Shown here piece after piece: positions 6,870 through 12,829 of a stretch of 12,829 nucleotides of DNA (the first letter of the stretch is position 1; each line of letters starts with the position of its first letter). Made by a program: the position numbers and the translations under genes. This DNA comes from an uncultured Oscillospiraceae bacterium (GTDB lineage: Bacteria > Bacillota > Clostridia > Oscillospirales > Ruminococcaceae): positions 1-12,829 of the forward strand of contig CAKSPU010000056.1 in NCBI GenBank assembly GCA_934486875.1. Direction: 5' to 3'. The notes beneath the pieces are model-generated. The model saw nothing but the letters and a program-made list of their open reading frames with translations. It was not told where the DNA came from and made no database searches.

Positions 6870-7257
6870 AGGGTCGGCGGCTGTACCATATCAAAACGGA
6901 ATGTTTCCGTTTGTGGATAACAGCATTTTCAATGCATTTTGCCGCATAGGTGGCAAACCTTGCAGATTTGGAATTGTTGAAGGAATTTACTGCCTTGATG
7001 AGCCCGATTGTGCCGATGGAAATAAGCTCCTCGCTGTCAGCATTCGGGGAATAATACTTCTTCACCACGTGGGCAACAAGCCTGAGATTATGCTCGATAA
7101 GCTCGCTTCGGGCAGATGCATCGCCCTCCGCCATTCTTCTGAAAGCCTCCGCTTCCCTTTCTGCGGACAGGGGCTTCGGGAACACCGTTGTGCTGTCAAG
7201 ATGCAGGGCAAAATACAGCATATGTTCGAGAAACCGGGAAATAAGTCCGCCAAACAT
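6802..7257 (-). CDS. sigK: sigK N-terminal part, interrupted by the skin-like element
   Basis: SigK is the late mother-cell sporulation sigma factor. Residues 1-111 match it along their length: FPKPLSAEREAE, 'IEHNLRLVAHVVKKY', 'EELISIGTIGLIKAVNSF' and 'FATYAAKCIEN' (sigma region 2). After Asn-111 (codon at 6925-6927) the frame runs about 40 unrelated residues into the element, antisense to the recombinase, to a stop at 6802. DNA-binding regions 2.4, 3 and 4 are absent. The truncated product should be inactive until excision joins it to the missing C-terminal half. The start at 7257 is set by GAGGTGA (7263-7269), 5 nt upstream. The short hydrophobic N-terminus (LISRFLEHMLYFALHL) corresponds to the SigK pro-sequence region. 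The C-terminal half is not found in the window. Confidence 0.9.
   Translation of the reverse strand: MFGGLISRFLEHMLYFALHLDSTTVFPKPLSAEREAEAFRRMAEGDASARSELIEHNLRLVAHVVKKYYSPNADSEELISIGTIGLIKAVNSFNNSKSARFATYAAKCIENAVIHKRKHSVLIWYSRRPFIYRSLRHIEKFWRFLRPIPPD
6894..6912. repeat. Perfect inverted repeat just inside the sigK junction
   Basis: AAACGGAA-TGT-TTCCGTTT, perfect 8-bp arms with a 3-bp centre. It lies between the recombinase stop (6869) and the sigK break (about 6923). The position suits part of a recombinase attachment site; this role is inferred only from location. Confidence 0.5.
6919..6930. other. Probable attachment-site core within sigK
   Basis: On the minus strand the sequence GAA-AAT-GCT spans Glu-110, Asn-111 and the first non-sigK codon. 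In B. subtilis the skin crossover lies in a repeated AATGA at the same codon; here AATG is retained. The exact core needs the other end of the element. Confidence 0.5.
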
Positions 7258-7308
7258 AAAAATCACCTCGGATATACTTTTTTTCAATGTATATTCGGGG
7301 TGATTTTT
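7258..7308 (-). promoter_or_regulatory. Hairpin between DUF368 gene and sigK that contains the sigK ribosome site
   Basis: A 20-bp stem (7258-7277 with 7289-7308) has an 11-nt loop and ends, on the minus strand, in TTTTT directly before the sigK ATG. Two pairs are mismatched in the minus-strand RNA. It can act as the terminator of the DUF368 gene, and it buries the sigK ribosome site in any read-through transcript. Confidence 0.7.
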
Positions 7309-7325
7309 GTCCTATTCGGTTTTCA

Positions 7326-8192
7326 TTATTTTTCTTCGGAAATTTCGGGAATTTCGGAAATTCCCGCTTCTTCCTTTTTCGTGAGCTTGTTTCCCATACG
7401 GTCCATAACTATGGGTATCGCAAGGCTTATGATGAAGATGACTGTTGCGATGATGCCCTCGGAATCAAGTGTAAATTCCCTTGGGTAAACGGCAGGGAGC
7501 GAACCGATTATCAGTCCGAGTATTGCGCAGTATGTGCCTGTTTTGCACTTTTGGAGAAGAATGCTTATGACCTTGGCGGCAACGAGAAGTCCGATGACTG
7601 CGCCTATGCCGTAATAGATTATTGTGATAAAATCAAGCTCGCTTACGGCTCTGATAGCGTTGTCATAGCCGCCGAGAATTTTTAAGACAAGCGCTCCGCT
7701 GAGTCCCGGCATTATCATTGCGGCGGCGGCAAATACAGTCATTATGATGATCGAAACGGGGTTTATGCCGAATGCGGCGCTGCCCTCCTTAATGGAGTTG
7801 AAAAGGATTATGCCCACTGCTGAAAGAAGAAATGGCACAAGATGAATGGGTCTGAGCTTTCCCGAGCCTTTGCATTCTCTGAAAATTGCGGGCAGAGAGC
7901 CGATTATAACGCCCATAAAGAAAAACTGGGTGGGGACATTGTGATTCTCAAAAAGATATCCCAGAACCTTTGAGGCAAGGAATATTCCCAGAACAACGCC
8001 TATTCCGAGAGGTATGAGAAAGGGCAGATTTTTTTTCAGCTTTTTAAGATTAATGTCAATAGCGTCAAGCAGGCGGTCATATATTTTAAGTATGAAAGCG
8101 ATAGTGCCGCCGCTCACTCCCGGAATGGCATCGGCAATTCCGACACAGGCTCCCTTTAAAACAAGAACGAGCCATTCTTTGAATTTTTTCAT
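7326..8192 (-). CDS. DUF368 membrane protein, PopT-type undecaprenyl-phosphate translocase
   Basis: The 288-residue polytopic membrane protein belongs to the DUF368 family. Characterised members (PopT) return undecaprenyl phosphate, the lipid carrier for wall synthesis, across the membrane. The family hallmarks are DAIPGVSGGT (21-30) and the second, related MIMPGLSGA (159-167), the pseudo-symmetric re-entrant pair. About seven or eight hydrophobic segments follow through to residue 262. The cytoplasmic tail is short and acidic (ISEIPEISEEK). The start at 8192 is set by AAGGAG (8202-8207) with a 9-nt spacer; a longer ORF to 8351 would cross the promoter. It lies upstream of sigK on the same strand, but a terminator-like hairpin separates them. 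Lipid-carrier function is by family only. Confidence 0.9.
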   Translation of the reverse strand: MKKFKEWLVLVLKGACVGIADAIPGVSGGTIAFILKIYDRLLDAIDINLKKLKKNLPFLIPLGIGVVLGIFLASKVLGYLFENHNVPTQFFFMGVIIGSLPAIFRECKGSGKLRPIHLVPFLLSAVGIILFNSIKEGSAAFGINPVSIIIMTVFAAAAMIMPGLSGALVLKILGGYDNAIRAVSELDFITIIYYGIGAVIGLLVAAKVISILLQKCKTGTYCAILGLIIGSLPAVYPREFTLDSEGIIATVIFIISLAIPIVMDRMGNKLTKKEEAGISEIPEISEEK

Positions 8193-8241
8193 ATTTTCAA
8201 GCTCCTTTTCACATATCATAAATATCACAAATTGCCATTTC

Positions 8242-8270
8242 AGTATATCACATAATCTTTTCGATATCAA
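8242..8270 (-). promoter_or_regulatory. Sigma-A promoter of the DUF368 gene
   Basis: On the minus strand, TTGATA (8265-8270), 17 bp, then TATACT (8242-8247). It is about 50 bp upstream of the start and divergent from the promoter at 8311-8339. Confidence 0.8.
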
Positions 8271-8310
8271 TAGCAAATGCTGTTTATTCTGAATTTTTAA
8301 CGAAATCTTA

Positions 8311-8339
8311 TTGAAATTTAATTTAAGGTATGGTATAAT
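8311..8339 (+). promoter_or_regulatory. Sigma-A promoter of the membrane protein-EAL operon
   Basis: TTGAAA (8311-8316), 17 bp, TATAAT (8334-8339), with an extended -10 TG at 8331-8332. The ribosome site GAAAGGA follows at 8353-8359. Confidence 0.85.
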
Positions 8340-8368
8340 ATAAACAAACATTGAAAGGACTGACCGCT

Positions 8369-8749
8369 GTGGGAAGCTACATAACTGCTTATATGAAGTC
8401 CGTGGAAGCCGCCCTTGGGGACGACAGCACTGACTGGGAGGCTCTTAAAAGAGAACACCTCGTTCAGATCGAATTTATCCAGCACGAAAGACTTATCCAC
8501 CTCATCGTTACGGTGATGTGCTGTCTGCTGCTGTTTATAGGGCTGTGCGTTTTCTTTATCTCAAATCTTATCTCGTTTCTTATCGTTGACGGTCTTCTGC
8601 TTATTCTCGATTTCTGCTACCTTATATATTACTGCTTCATCGAAAACAGCACTCAGAAGCTGTACCGCCTTTACAACCGCATCTGCGCAAAGGCAGAGCC
8701 CGACAACAAGACTGTGACCGATATCCTGACAAACAGCAAGCTGACATAA
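8369..8749 (+). CDS. Two-helix membrane protein, unknown function
   Basis: This is a 126-residue protein with a GTG start, set by GAAAGGA at 8353-8359 and a 9-nt spacer (the TTG at 8351 is inside the ribosome site). An N-terminal soluble part of about 40 residues is followed by two long hydrophobic segments at roughly residues 43-64 and 67-93, separated by only a few residues, so they form a hairpin in the membrane. A charged C-terminal helix and tail follow. The family is not recognised. It lies 26 bp before the EAL-domain gene and shares its promoter, so the two products may act together, for example with the membrane protein as anchor. That is inference from context alone. Confidence 0.75.
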   Translation: MGSYITAYMKSVEAALGDDSTDWEALKREHLVQIEFIQHERLIHLIVTVMCCLLLFIGLCVFFISNLISFLIVDGLLLILDFCYLIYYCFIENSTQKLYRLYNRICAKAEPDNKTVTDILTNSKLT

Positions 8750-8775
8750 ACTTATTTTAGATTGGAGATCATACT

Positions 8776-9981
8776 GTGAAAGTTACCGCCGAGATGGTCC
8801 GTGAGATAATCGAAAAAAAGGACATCATCGTTGAATTTCAGCCTATATACTCCCTTAACACGAAAAAATACATCGGACTTGAAGCCCTTTCAAGGGGTAT
8901 TTACAACGGAGAGACAGTTTCACCCTATTTCCTTTTTGAGTACGCAAAAAAGGACGGAAATGTGCTGACCCTTGACAGGATATGCCGTGAAAAGGCTATG
9001 CGGGCTTTTTCTGCCGAAAGCTCCGCTCCCTCCCTGTTCATTAATTTTGAGACCTCCGTTCTGAACGGACTCACCTCGGGAACGGGTGAGATCCTCAGAA
9101 CAGCTGCGGAAAATCACATATCGCCCCAGAACATCGTTATCGAGCTGAACGAGTCACGGGTGAAGGATTCCTACAACCTGATGATGTTCGTGGATTTTTA
9201 CCGCTCAAAGGGTTTTCTTATCGCTCTTGACAACGTGAGCGCAGGGCTTGATACCTTAAACCGCATTATGCTCATAAATCCCGATATCATCAAGATAGAC
9301 AGGGCTATCGTTTCTCAGATAGAAAACAACAAGTACAATCAGGAGGTCTTCCGCTCCATTATCAACACCGCAAAGCAGATCGGTGCTATGACCGTTGCGG
9401 AGGGCGTTGAGACCGTTGATGAGGTCATCACCTGTATGATACTCGGGGTGGACTATTTTCAGGGCTTTTATTTCCAGAAGCCTGAGCAGTTCAATTATCT
9501 TTTCACCAACGAGGCAAGGCTGAGGGTGGAGGAGGCGGCTCAGAAGCTGAACATCTCCACAAAGAAAAATCCCACTGTGGTGAATATGAAGATCGAAAGC
9601 TACAAGCGCATAATTTACGAGCTTGTGAACCGTCTTTCCTGTATGACCCACGATGATTACAACGCCGAACTGAGAGATTATGTTGACGAGCACAACGAAA
9701 TAGAATGCGCCTTTCTCATTGACAGCAAGGGCTTTCAGATAACCGACACCGTTATGACCCCCGACACGGAGATACTGGAGGGCTATCACCCTGCTATAAT
9801 CGGCGTGAACCACGATATCAAGAACTATTTTTACGCTATCAAGGAGCAGATAGAAGACCCGTTCATTTCGGGCTGGTACATAAGCAATGCTACGGGCAAA
9901 AGCTGTAAGACCATTTCTTCCAAGTTCTACAACAAAAAGGGCGAGATGATGGTCGCCTGCGTTGACCTTAAAAAACAATGA
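8776..9981 (+). CDS. EAL-domain protein with substituted metal motif and C-terminal sensor-like domain
   Basis: The 401-residue soluble protein has an EAL (cyclic-di-GMP phosphodiesterase) domain over residues 1-245: EALSR (36-40), 'INFE', 'IVIELNES', 'IIKIDRAIV', 'VAEGVET' and 'YFQGFYF'. The usual DDFGTG motif reads DNVSAG, so the second of the two Asp residues is Asn and the Phe-Gly-Thr are changed. This may reduce or abolish hydrolysis and leave a c-di-GMP receptor. Residues 270-401 end in 'ATGKSCKTISSKFYNKKGEMMVACVDL', resembling a PAS/Cache-like sensor, similar in layout to YkuI. No GGDEF domain or membrane segment is present. The GTG start is preceded by GGAGA (8764-8768), 7 nt away. 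It is followed by a terminator. Confidence 0.88.
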   Translation: MKVTAEMVREIIEKKDIIVEFQPIYSLNTKKYIGLEALSRGIYNGETVSPYFLFEYAKKDGNVLTLDRICREKAMRAFSAESSAPSLFINFETSVLNGLTSGTGEILRTAAENHISPQNIVIELNESRVKDSYNLMMFVDFYRSKGFLIALDNVSAGLDTLNRIMLINPDIIKIDRAIVSQIENNKYNQEVFRSIINTAKQIGAMTVAEGVETVDEVITCMILGVDYFQGFYFQKPEQFNYLFTNEARLRVEEAAQKLNISTKKNPTVVNMKIESYKRIIYELVNRLSCMTHDDYNAELRDYVDEHNEIECAFLIDSKGFQITDTVMTPDTEILEGYHPAIIGVNHDIKNYFYAIKEQIEDPFISGWYISNATGKSCKTISSKFYNKKGEMMVACVDLKKQ

Positions 9982-10005
9982 TATTTACGGGACAGCCGAG
10001 GCTAT

Positions 10006-10034
10006 GAGACAGCTGAAGCTGTCTCTCTTTTTTT
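10006..10034 (+). terminator. Terminator of the EAL operon
   Basis: GAGACAGC-TGAA-GCTGTCTC is a perfect 8-bp stem with a 4-nt loop, followed by TCTTTTTTTT. It is 25 bp after the EAL stop. Confidence 0.92.
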
Positions 10035-10092
10035 GCCAAAAGCGGTCAGACAAAAAGAGTCTGTGCCGATACCAATGTTTACAAAATATATA

Positions 10093-10121
10093 TTGACAAA
10101 TCAGAACAGTTGTGCTATAAT
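10093..10121 (+). promoter_or_regulatory. Upstream sigma-A promoter (P1) of iorAB
   Basis: TTGACA (10093-10098), 17 bp, TATAAT (10116-10121), with extended -10 TGC. It matches the full consensus and lies 77 bp before the iorA start. Confidence 0.88.
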
Positions 10122-10136
10122 ATATCACAGGAATTA

Positions 10137-10165
10137 TTGACGACGGAACTTTAGTGTGGTATAAT
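10137..10165 (+). promoter_or_regulatory. Downstream sigma-A promoter (P2) of iorAB
   Basis: TTGACG (10137-10142), 17 bp, TATAAT (10160-10165), with extended -10 TGG. It starts 44 bp downstream of P1. The leader would be about 25 nt, holding the AAAGGA ribosome site (10185-10190). Confidence 0.85.
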
Positions 10166-10197
10166 ATGTATATATACTTTTTTGAAAGGACAGGACG

Positions 10198-11988
10198 ATG
10201 AAAAAAGAATACATAATGGGCAACGGAGCTATTGCTCTCGGGGCTCTTGCGGCAGGCGTTGATTTCGTCTCGGGGTACCCCGGCACTCCCTCTTCGGAGA
10301 TCGTGGAGACTATTGCCGGGCACCCTCACGACGGCGTTTATATTGAATGGTCGGTAAATGAAAAGGCGGCTCTTGAAGCGGCGGCGGCAGCGGCTTACTC
10401 AGGGGCAAGGGCTATTGTGACGATGAAGCAGGTGGGGCTGAATGTGGCTTCCGACCCACTTATGTCTCTCGCTTATGTGGGCGTTAAGGGCGGTATGGTC
10501 ATTGTTTCCGCCGATGACCCGGGTCCCATTTCCTCCCAGACCGAGCAGGACACAAGAATGTTTGCGAAATTTGCACGTATCCCCGTGTTCGACCCAACGT
10601 CTCCCGAAGAGGCTTATGAAATGATACAGGAGGCTTTTGAGCTGTCGGAAAAATACTCCACTCCCGTGCTTTTCAGACCCACCACAAGAATATGCCACGC
10701 TTATGCATCTGTGGAAACTGCGGACAGCACTGCTCCTAAAAAATACGAGGGTTTTGTGAAGGACTCGAAAAAATGGGTCATCTTCCCGAGACTTTCTTAC
10801 CAAAATCACGGGATGATAGAAAAGCGCAATCCCGAAATGGGCAGGGAGCTTTCGTCATACGCAAGGAACACCTGTGAGGGAAATGGCTCCAAGGCTGTTT
10901 TTGCAAGCGGCATAAGCTATGCATATGCCAAGGAATATCTGAAAGCTGTGAATGATGTTAAGCTGTGCAGAGTGGCGGTTTCTTATCCGTTCCCTGAGGA
11001 TTTTGCGCTGAAATGCCTTGAGGGCGTTGATGAGGCGGTCTGTCTTGAGGAGCTCAGTCCTTTTATTGAGGAGGAGCTTCTTGAAGTTGTGGGAAAACAC
11101 GGTTTAAATGTTAAGATAAAGGGAAAGCTCAGCGGCGATGTTAAGGCGGCGGGGGAAAATTCCGCCGATTATGCGGCAAAGGTGCTGAGTGCTTTCCTTG
11201 GCAGGAATGACGCAAGGGAGGGCATTGACCTTTCGGATATGCCTGCGCTACCTGTCCGTCCCCCTGTTTTGTGTGCGGGCTGCCCCCACAGGGCTTCATT
11301 CTATGCGGTAAAGAAGGCTATGAAGGGCAGAAAGGCTTATTTCTGCGGCGATATCGGCTGCTACACTCTCGGAAATGCAATGCCCCTTGATATGGTGGAC
11401 ACCTGCCTTTGTATGGGTGCGGGCATCACTATGGCGCAGGGCTTCAATCACGTTGATAAGGGCGCTGTAAGCTTTGCTTTTGTTGGCGATTCCACTTTCT
11501 TTGCTTCGGGTATGACGGGTGTGGTCAATGCCGTTTACAATGAAGCGGATATGATACTTTGCGTGCTTGACAATTCCACAACGGCTATGACAGGTCATCA
11601 GCCCCACCCCGGCACGGGTCGGACGATGATGGGCAATGTGGTGGACAAGGTGAGCATTGAGAAAATTCTCGAGGGTATCGGTGTTAAGAAAATCATTACA
11701 GTTGACCCGTTAAAGCTTGATGAGGCTGTGGCGGCGGTAAAGGAATGTGCGGAGATAAAGGGTGTTAAGGCTGTTATCTTCAAGTCGCCCTGCATTGCTA
11801 TAACTAAGCCTGTGGGAAAAATGGGCGTTTCGGACAAGTGCATCGGCTGCAAGAAGTGCATTAAGGCGATCGGCTGTCCTGCACTTGTGGCGAACGGAAA
11901 GAACGTATTTATTGACAAGGGGCTTTGCACGGGCTGCGGTCTTTGCACATACATTTGCCCTGTTGACGCTATCGGAGGTGACTGCTGA
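10198..11988 (+). CDS. iorA: Indolepyruvate ferredoxin oxidoreductase, alpha subunit
   Basis: The 596-residue catalytic subunit oxidatively decarboxylates aryl pyruvates (from Trp, Phe, Tyr) to aryl-acetyl-CoA, or runs in reverse to make aromatic amino acids, passing electrons to ferredoxin in the cytoplasm. The N-terminal pyruvate-oxidoreductase domain begins GNGAIALGALAAGVDFVSGYPGTPSSE. The thiamine-diphosphate domain carries CPHR, GDIGCYTLG and GDS (about 430-432) through to DNSTTAMTGHQ. Two 4Fe-4S clusters follow, at Cys-548/551/554/560 and Cys-577/580/583/587, the latter being the ferredoxin pattern CxxCxxCxxxCP. The length fits the family. The start is set by AAAGGA (10185-10190), 7 nt upstream. 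It overlaps iorB by one base. Confidence 0.96.
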   Translation: MKKEYIMGNGAIALGALAAGVDFVSGYPGTPSSEIVETIAGHPHDGVYIEWSVNEKAALEAAAAAAYSGARAIVTMKQVGLNVASDPLMSLAYVGVKGGMVIVSADDPGPISSQTEQDTRMFAKFARIPVFDPTSPEEAYEMIQEAFELSEKYSTPVLFRPTTRICHAYASVETADSTAPKKYEGFVKDSKKWVIFPRLSYQNHGMIEKRNPEMGRELSSYARNTCEGNGSKAVFASGISYAYAKEYLKAVNDVKLCRVAVSYPFPEDFALKCLEGVDEAVCLEELSPFIEEELLEVVGKHGLNVKIKGKLSGDVKAAGENSADYAAKVLSAFLGRNDAREGIDLSDMPALPVRPPVLCAGCPHRASFYAVKKAMKGRKAYFCGDIGCYTLGNAMPLDMVDTCLCMGAGITMAQGFNHVDKGAVSFAFVGDSTFFASGMTGVVNAVYNEADMILCVLDNSTTAMTGHQPHPGTGRTMMGNVVDKVSIEKILEGIGVKKIITVDPLKLDEAVAAVKECAEIKGVKAVIFKSPCIAITKPVGKMGVSDKCIGCKKCIKAIGCPALVANGKNVFIDKGLCTGCGLCTYICPVDAIGGDC

Positions 11989-12569
11989 TGAAAAAGGATA
12001 TTTTAGTCTGCGGTGTCGGCGGTCAGGGAACTGTGCTGGCTTCAAAGCTTATCGCTTCGGCGGCTATGACGCTTGGGAGCACTGTTCATTCCGCCGAAAC
12101 TATCGGTATGGCGCAGAGAGGCGGTTCGGTGACGAGCCACATTCGCATTGGTGATGATGCATATTCCCCTCTTATACCTTTCGGAAGTGCGGATATGATA
12201 ATTGCATTTGAGCCTGCGGAGGCTGTGAGAAATCTTATGTATCTGAAAAAGGACGGCTTTGCGGTGGTAAACAGGATACCTGTCAAGCCAGCAGCGGAGT
12301 CTCTTCACGATTCGGGTTATGACGGCACCCAAATGATAGAGTACATAAGGAAAAAGTGTGAGTGTATTGTAGTGGACGCTTCGGAGCTTTGCGGCGAGCT
12401 TGGGGCAAAGTTTTACAACTCCGCTATTCTCGGTGCTGCGGCGGGGACGGGTCGGCTTGGCATTTCGCCTGAGGCGCTTATTGCGGAGATAGAACGCAGA
12501 GTGCCCGAGAGATTTGTTGAGGCTAACAAAAAGGTATTTACTGCGGGACTGGCTGCGGTCGGTAAGTAA
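11988..12569 (+). CDS. iorB: Indolepyruvate ferredoxin oxidoreductase, beta subunit
   Basis: The 193-residue partner of IorA is the gamma-type domain of pyruvate ferredoxin oxidoreductases. The glycine-rich start VCGVGGQGTVLASKLIASAA (about 7-26), the invariant 'SAETIGMAQRGGSVTSHIRIG' region and 'DMIIAFEPAEAVRNL' are all present. The ATG overlaps the iorA stop (TGATG), and GGAGGTGA just upstream lies inside the iorA end, so translation is coupled and equimolar subunits are expected. It has no iron-sulphur motif of its own, as usual for this subunit. A terminator follows within 40 bp, closing the operon. Confidence 0.95.
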   Translation: MKKDILVCGVGGQGTVLASKLIASAAMTLGSTVHSAETIGMAQRGGSVTSHIRIGDDAYSPLIPFGSADMIIAFEPAEAVRNLMYLKKDGFAVVNRIPVKPAAESLHDSGYDGTQMIEYIRKKCECIVVDASELCGELGAKFYNSAILGAAAGTGRLGISPEALIAEIERRVPERFVEANKKVFTAGLAAVGK

Positions 12570-12571
12570 GC

Positions 12572-12607
12572 AATCAGCCTGATAAATCGGGATCTGACAG
12601 GCTGATT
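12572..12607 (+). terminator. Terminator of iorAB
   Basis: Perfect 10-bp arms AATCAGCCTG (12572-12581) and CAGGCTGATT (12598-12607) enclose a 16-nt loop, followed by TATAATTTTG. The T run is modest. Confidence 0.75.
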
Positions 12608-12626
12608 TATAATTTTGTAGTGTACA

Positions 12627-12673
12627 GGTCTCACGTCCCGCTTCTTAAATGTGGAATAACGGGACGGGAGACC
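12627..12673. repeat. Inverted repeat, REP-like intergenic element
   Basis: GGTCTCACGTCCCG (12627-12640) pairs with CGGGACGGGAGACC (12660-12673) with one mismatch across a 19-nt loop. A GC-rich CGTCCCCTACAG follows. The GC-rich, non-coding hairpin after an operon end is typical of dispersed repeats; copy number cannot be judged here. Confidence 0.6.
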
Positions 12674-12756
12674 CGTCCCCTACAGATATATATGAATCAA
12701 TACAACCAAATTCCGATTTATCATTAACACAAGCTAACGATACCAAGCCACAAATG

Positions 12757-12829
12757 AGAGATTTATCTCCAGAGATTTATCTCCAGAGATTTATCTCCAG
12801 AGATTTATCTCCAGAGATTTATCTCCAGA
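12757..12829. repeat. 14-bp tandem repeat, at least five copies
   Basis: The unit AGAGATTTATCTCC begins at 12757, 12771, 12785, 12799 and 12813, with a sixth starting at 12827 at the edge. All visible copies are identical. Each unit contains the inverted pair GAGAT-TT-ATCTC. The array continues beyond the window. The period is not a multiple of three and no ORF runs through it with a start site. Confidence 0.95.

Larger units (their letters stand above)
1..6923. mobile_element. sigK-intervening (skin-like) element, right-hand part
   Basis: The sigK reading frame on the minus strand stops matching the sigma factor family at about 6923, directly after Asn-111. A large serine recombinase ends 54 bp inside that point. 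B. subtilis and C. difficile are known to carry skin elements in sigK that a serine recombinase excises in the mother cell. The same insertion codon and a recombinase beside the junction support the same kind of element here. The left end and the sigK C-terminal half are outside the window, so length and intactness are unknown. Cargo seen is an RloA/RloB defence pair, an Rpn-family gene, DUF3791, a MITE-like repeat and decayed genes. The boundary at 6923 is accurate to a few bases only. Confidence 0.75.

Noticed and set aside
6847..7488. 213-codon plus-strand open frame after the recombinase
   Set aside because: Antisense to sigK and the DUF368 3' end, and it crosses the hairpin; the minus-strand reading matches SigK.
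9256..9978. Long open frame (240 codons) antisense to the EAL gene
   Set aside because: Shadow of the EAL coding frame; no ribosome site, and the sense frame carries the family motifs.
12757..12829. CRISPR array
   Set aside because: The repeats are directly adjacent 14-bp units with no spacers, so this is a simple tandem repeat.

Overview
The window reads as chromosome of an anaerobic, low-to-moderate GC Firmicute, most likely a Ruminococcus or close Oscillospirales relative. This is inferred from the AGGAGG-type ribosome sites, the near-consensus sigma-A promoters (TTGACA-N17-TATAAT), the ferredoxin-type indolepyruvate oxidoreductase, a DUF3791 protein, an Rpn/PD-(D/E)XK transposase-family protein and a sporulation sigma factor gene. 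No species can be named from sequence reading alone.

The central result is at 6802-7257 (minus strand). It is the N-terminal part of sigK, the mother-cell sporulation sigma factor, and it breaks off exactly after the conserved Cys-Ile-Glu-Asn at residue 111. This is the codon position at which the B. subtilis skin element splits its sigK. Right at the break, facing the sigK fragment, lies a 548-residue large serine recombinase (5223-6869). Everything from about 6923 leftwards, and beyond the left edge, therefore looks like the right-hand end of a skin-like, sigK-intervening element. The C-terminal half of sigK is not in the window and would be expected to the left on the minus strand.

Cargo of the presumed element, left to right: remnants of small genes (1-289), a DUF3791 protein (394-603), an Rpn-family nuclease gene with a premature stop at codon 7 (870-1685, minus), and a two-gene RloA/RloB (AbiL-like) phage-defence operon with a consensus promoter and its own terminator (2070-4089). 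Then come a small unknown gene in opposite orientation (4114-4311), a decayed gene with one in-frame stop (4618-4920), a 161-nt near-palindromic MITE-like repeat (4921-5081), a terminator, and the recombinase with its own strong promoter.

Right of the sigK break is ordinary chromosome. A DUF368 (PopT-type) membrane protein (7326-8192, minus) lies upstream of sigK and is separated from it by a hairpin that contains the sigK ribosome site. Divergent from it is a two-gene operon, a two-helix membrane protein (8369-8749) and an EAL-domain protein with a substituted metal motif (8776-9981), ending in a strong terminator. Next is the iorA-iorB operon (10198-12569) behind two tandem consensus promoters. 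The window closes with a terminator, a dispersed-type inverted repeat, and a 14-bp tandem repeat that runs off the right edge.
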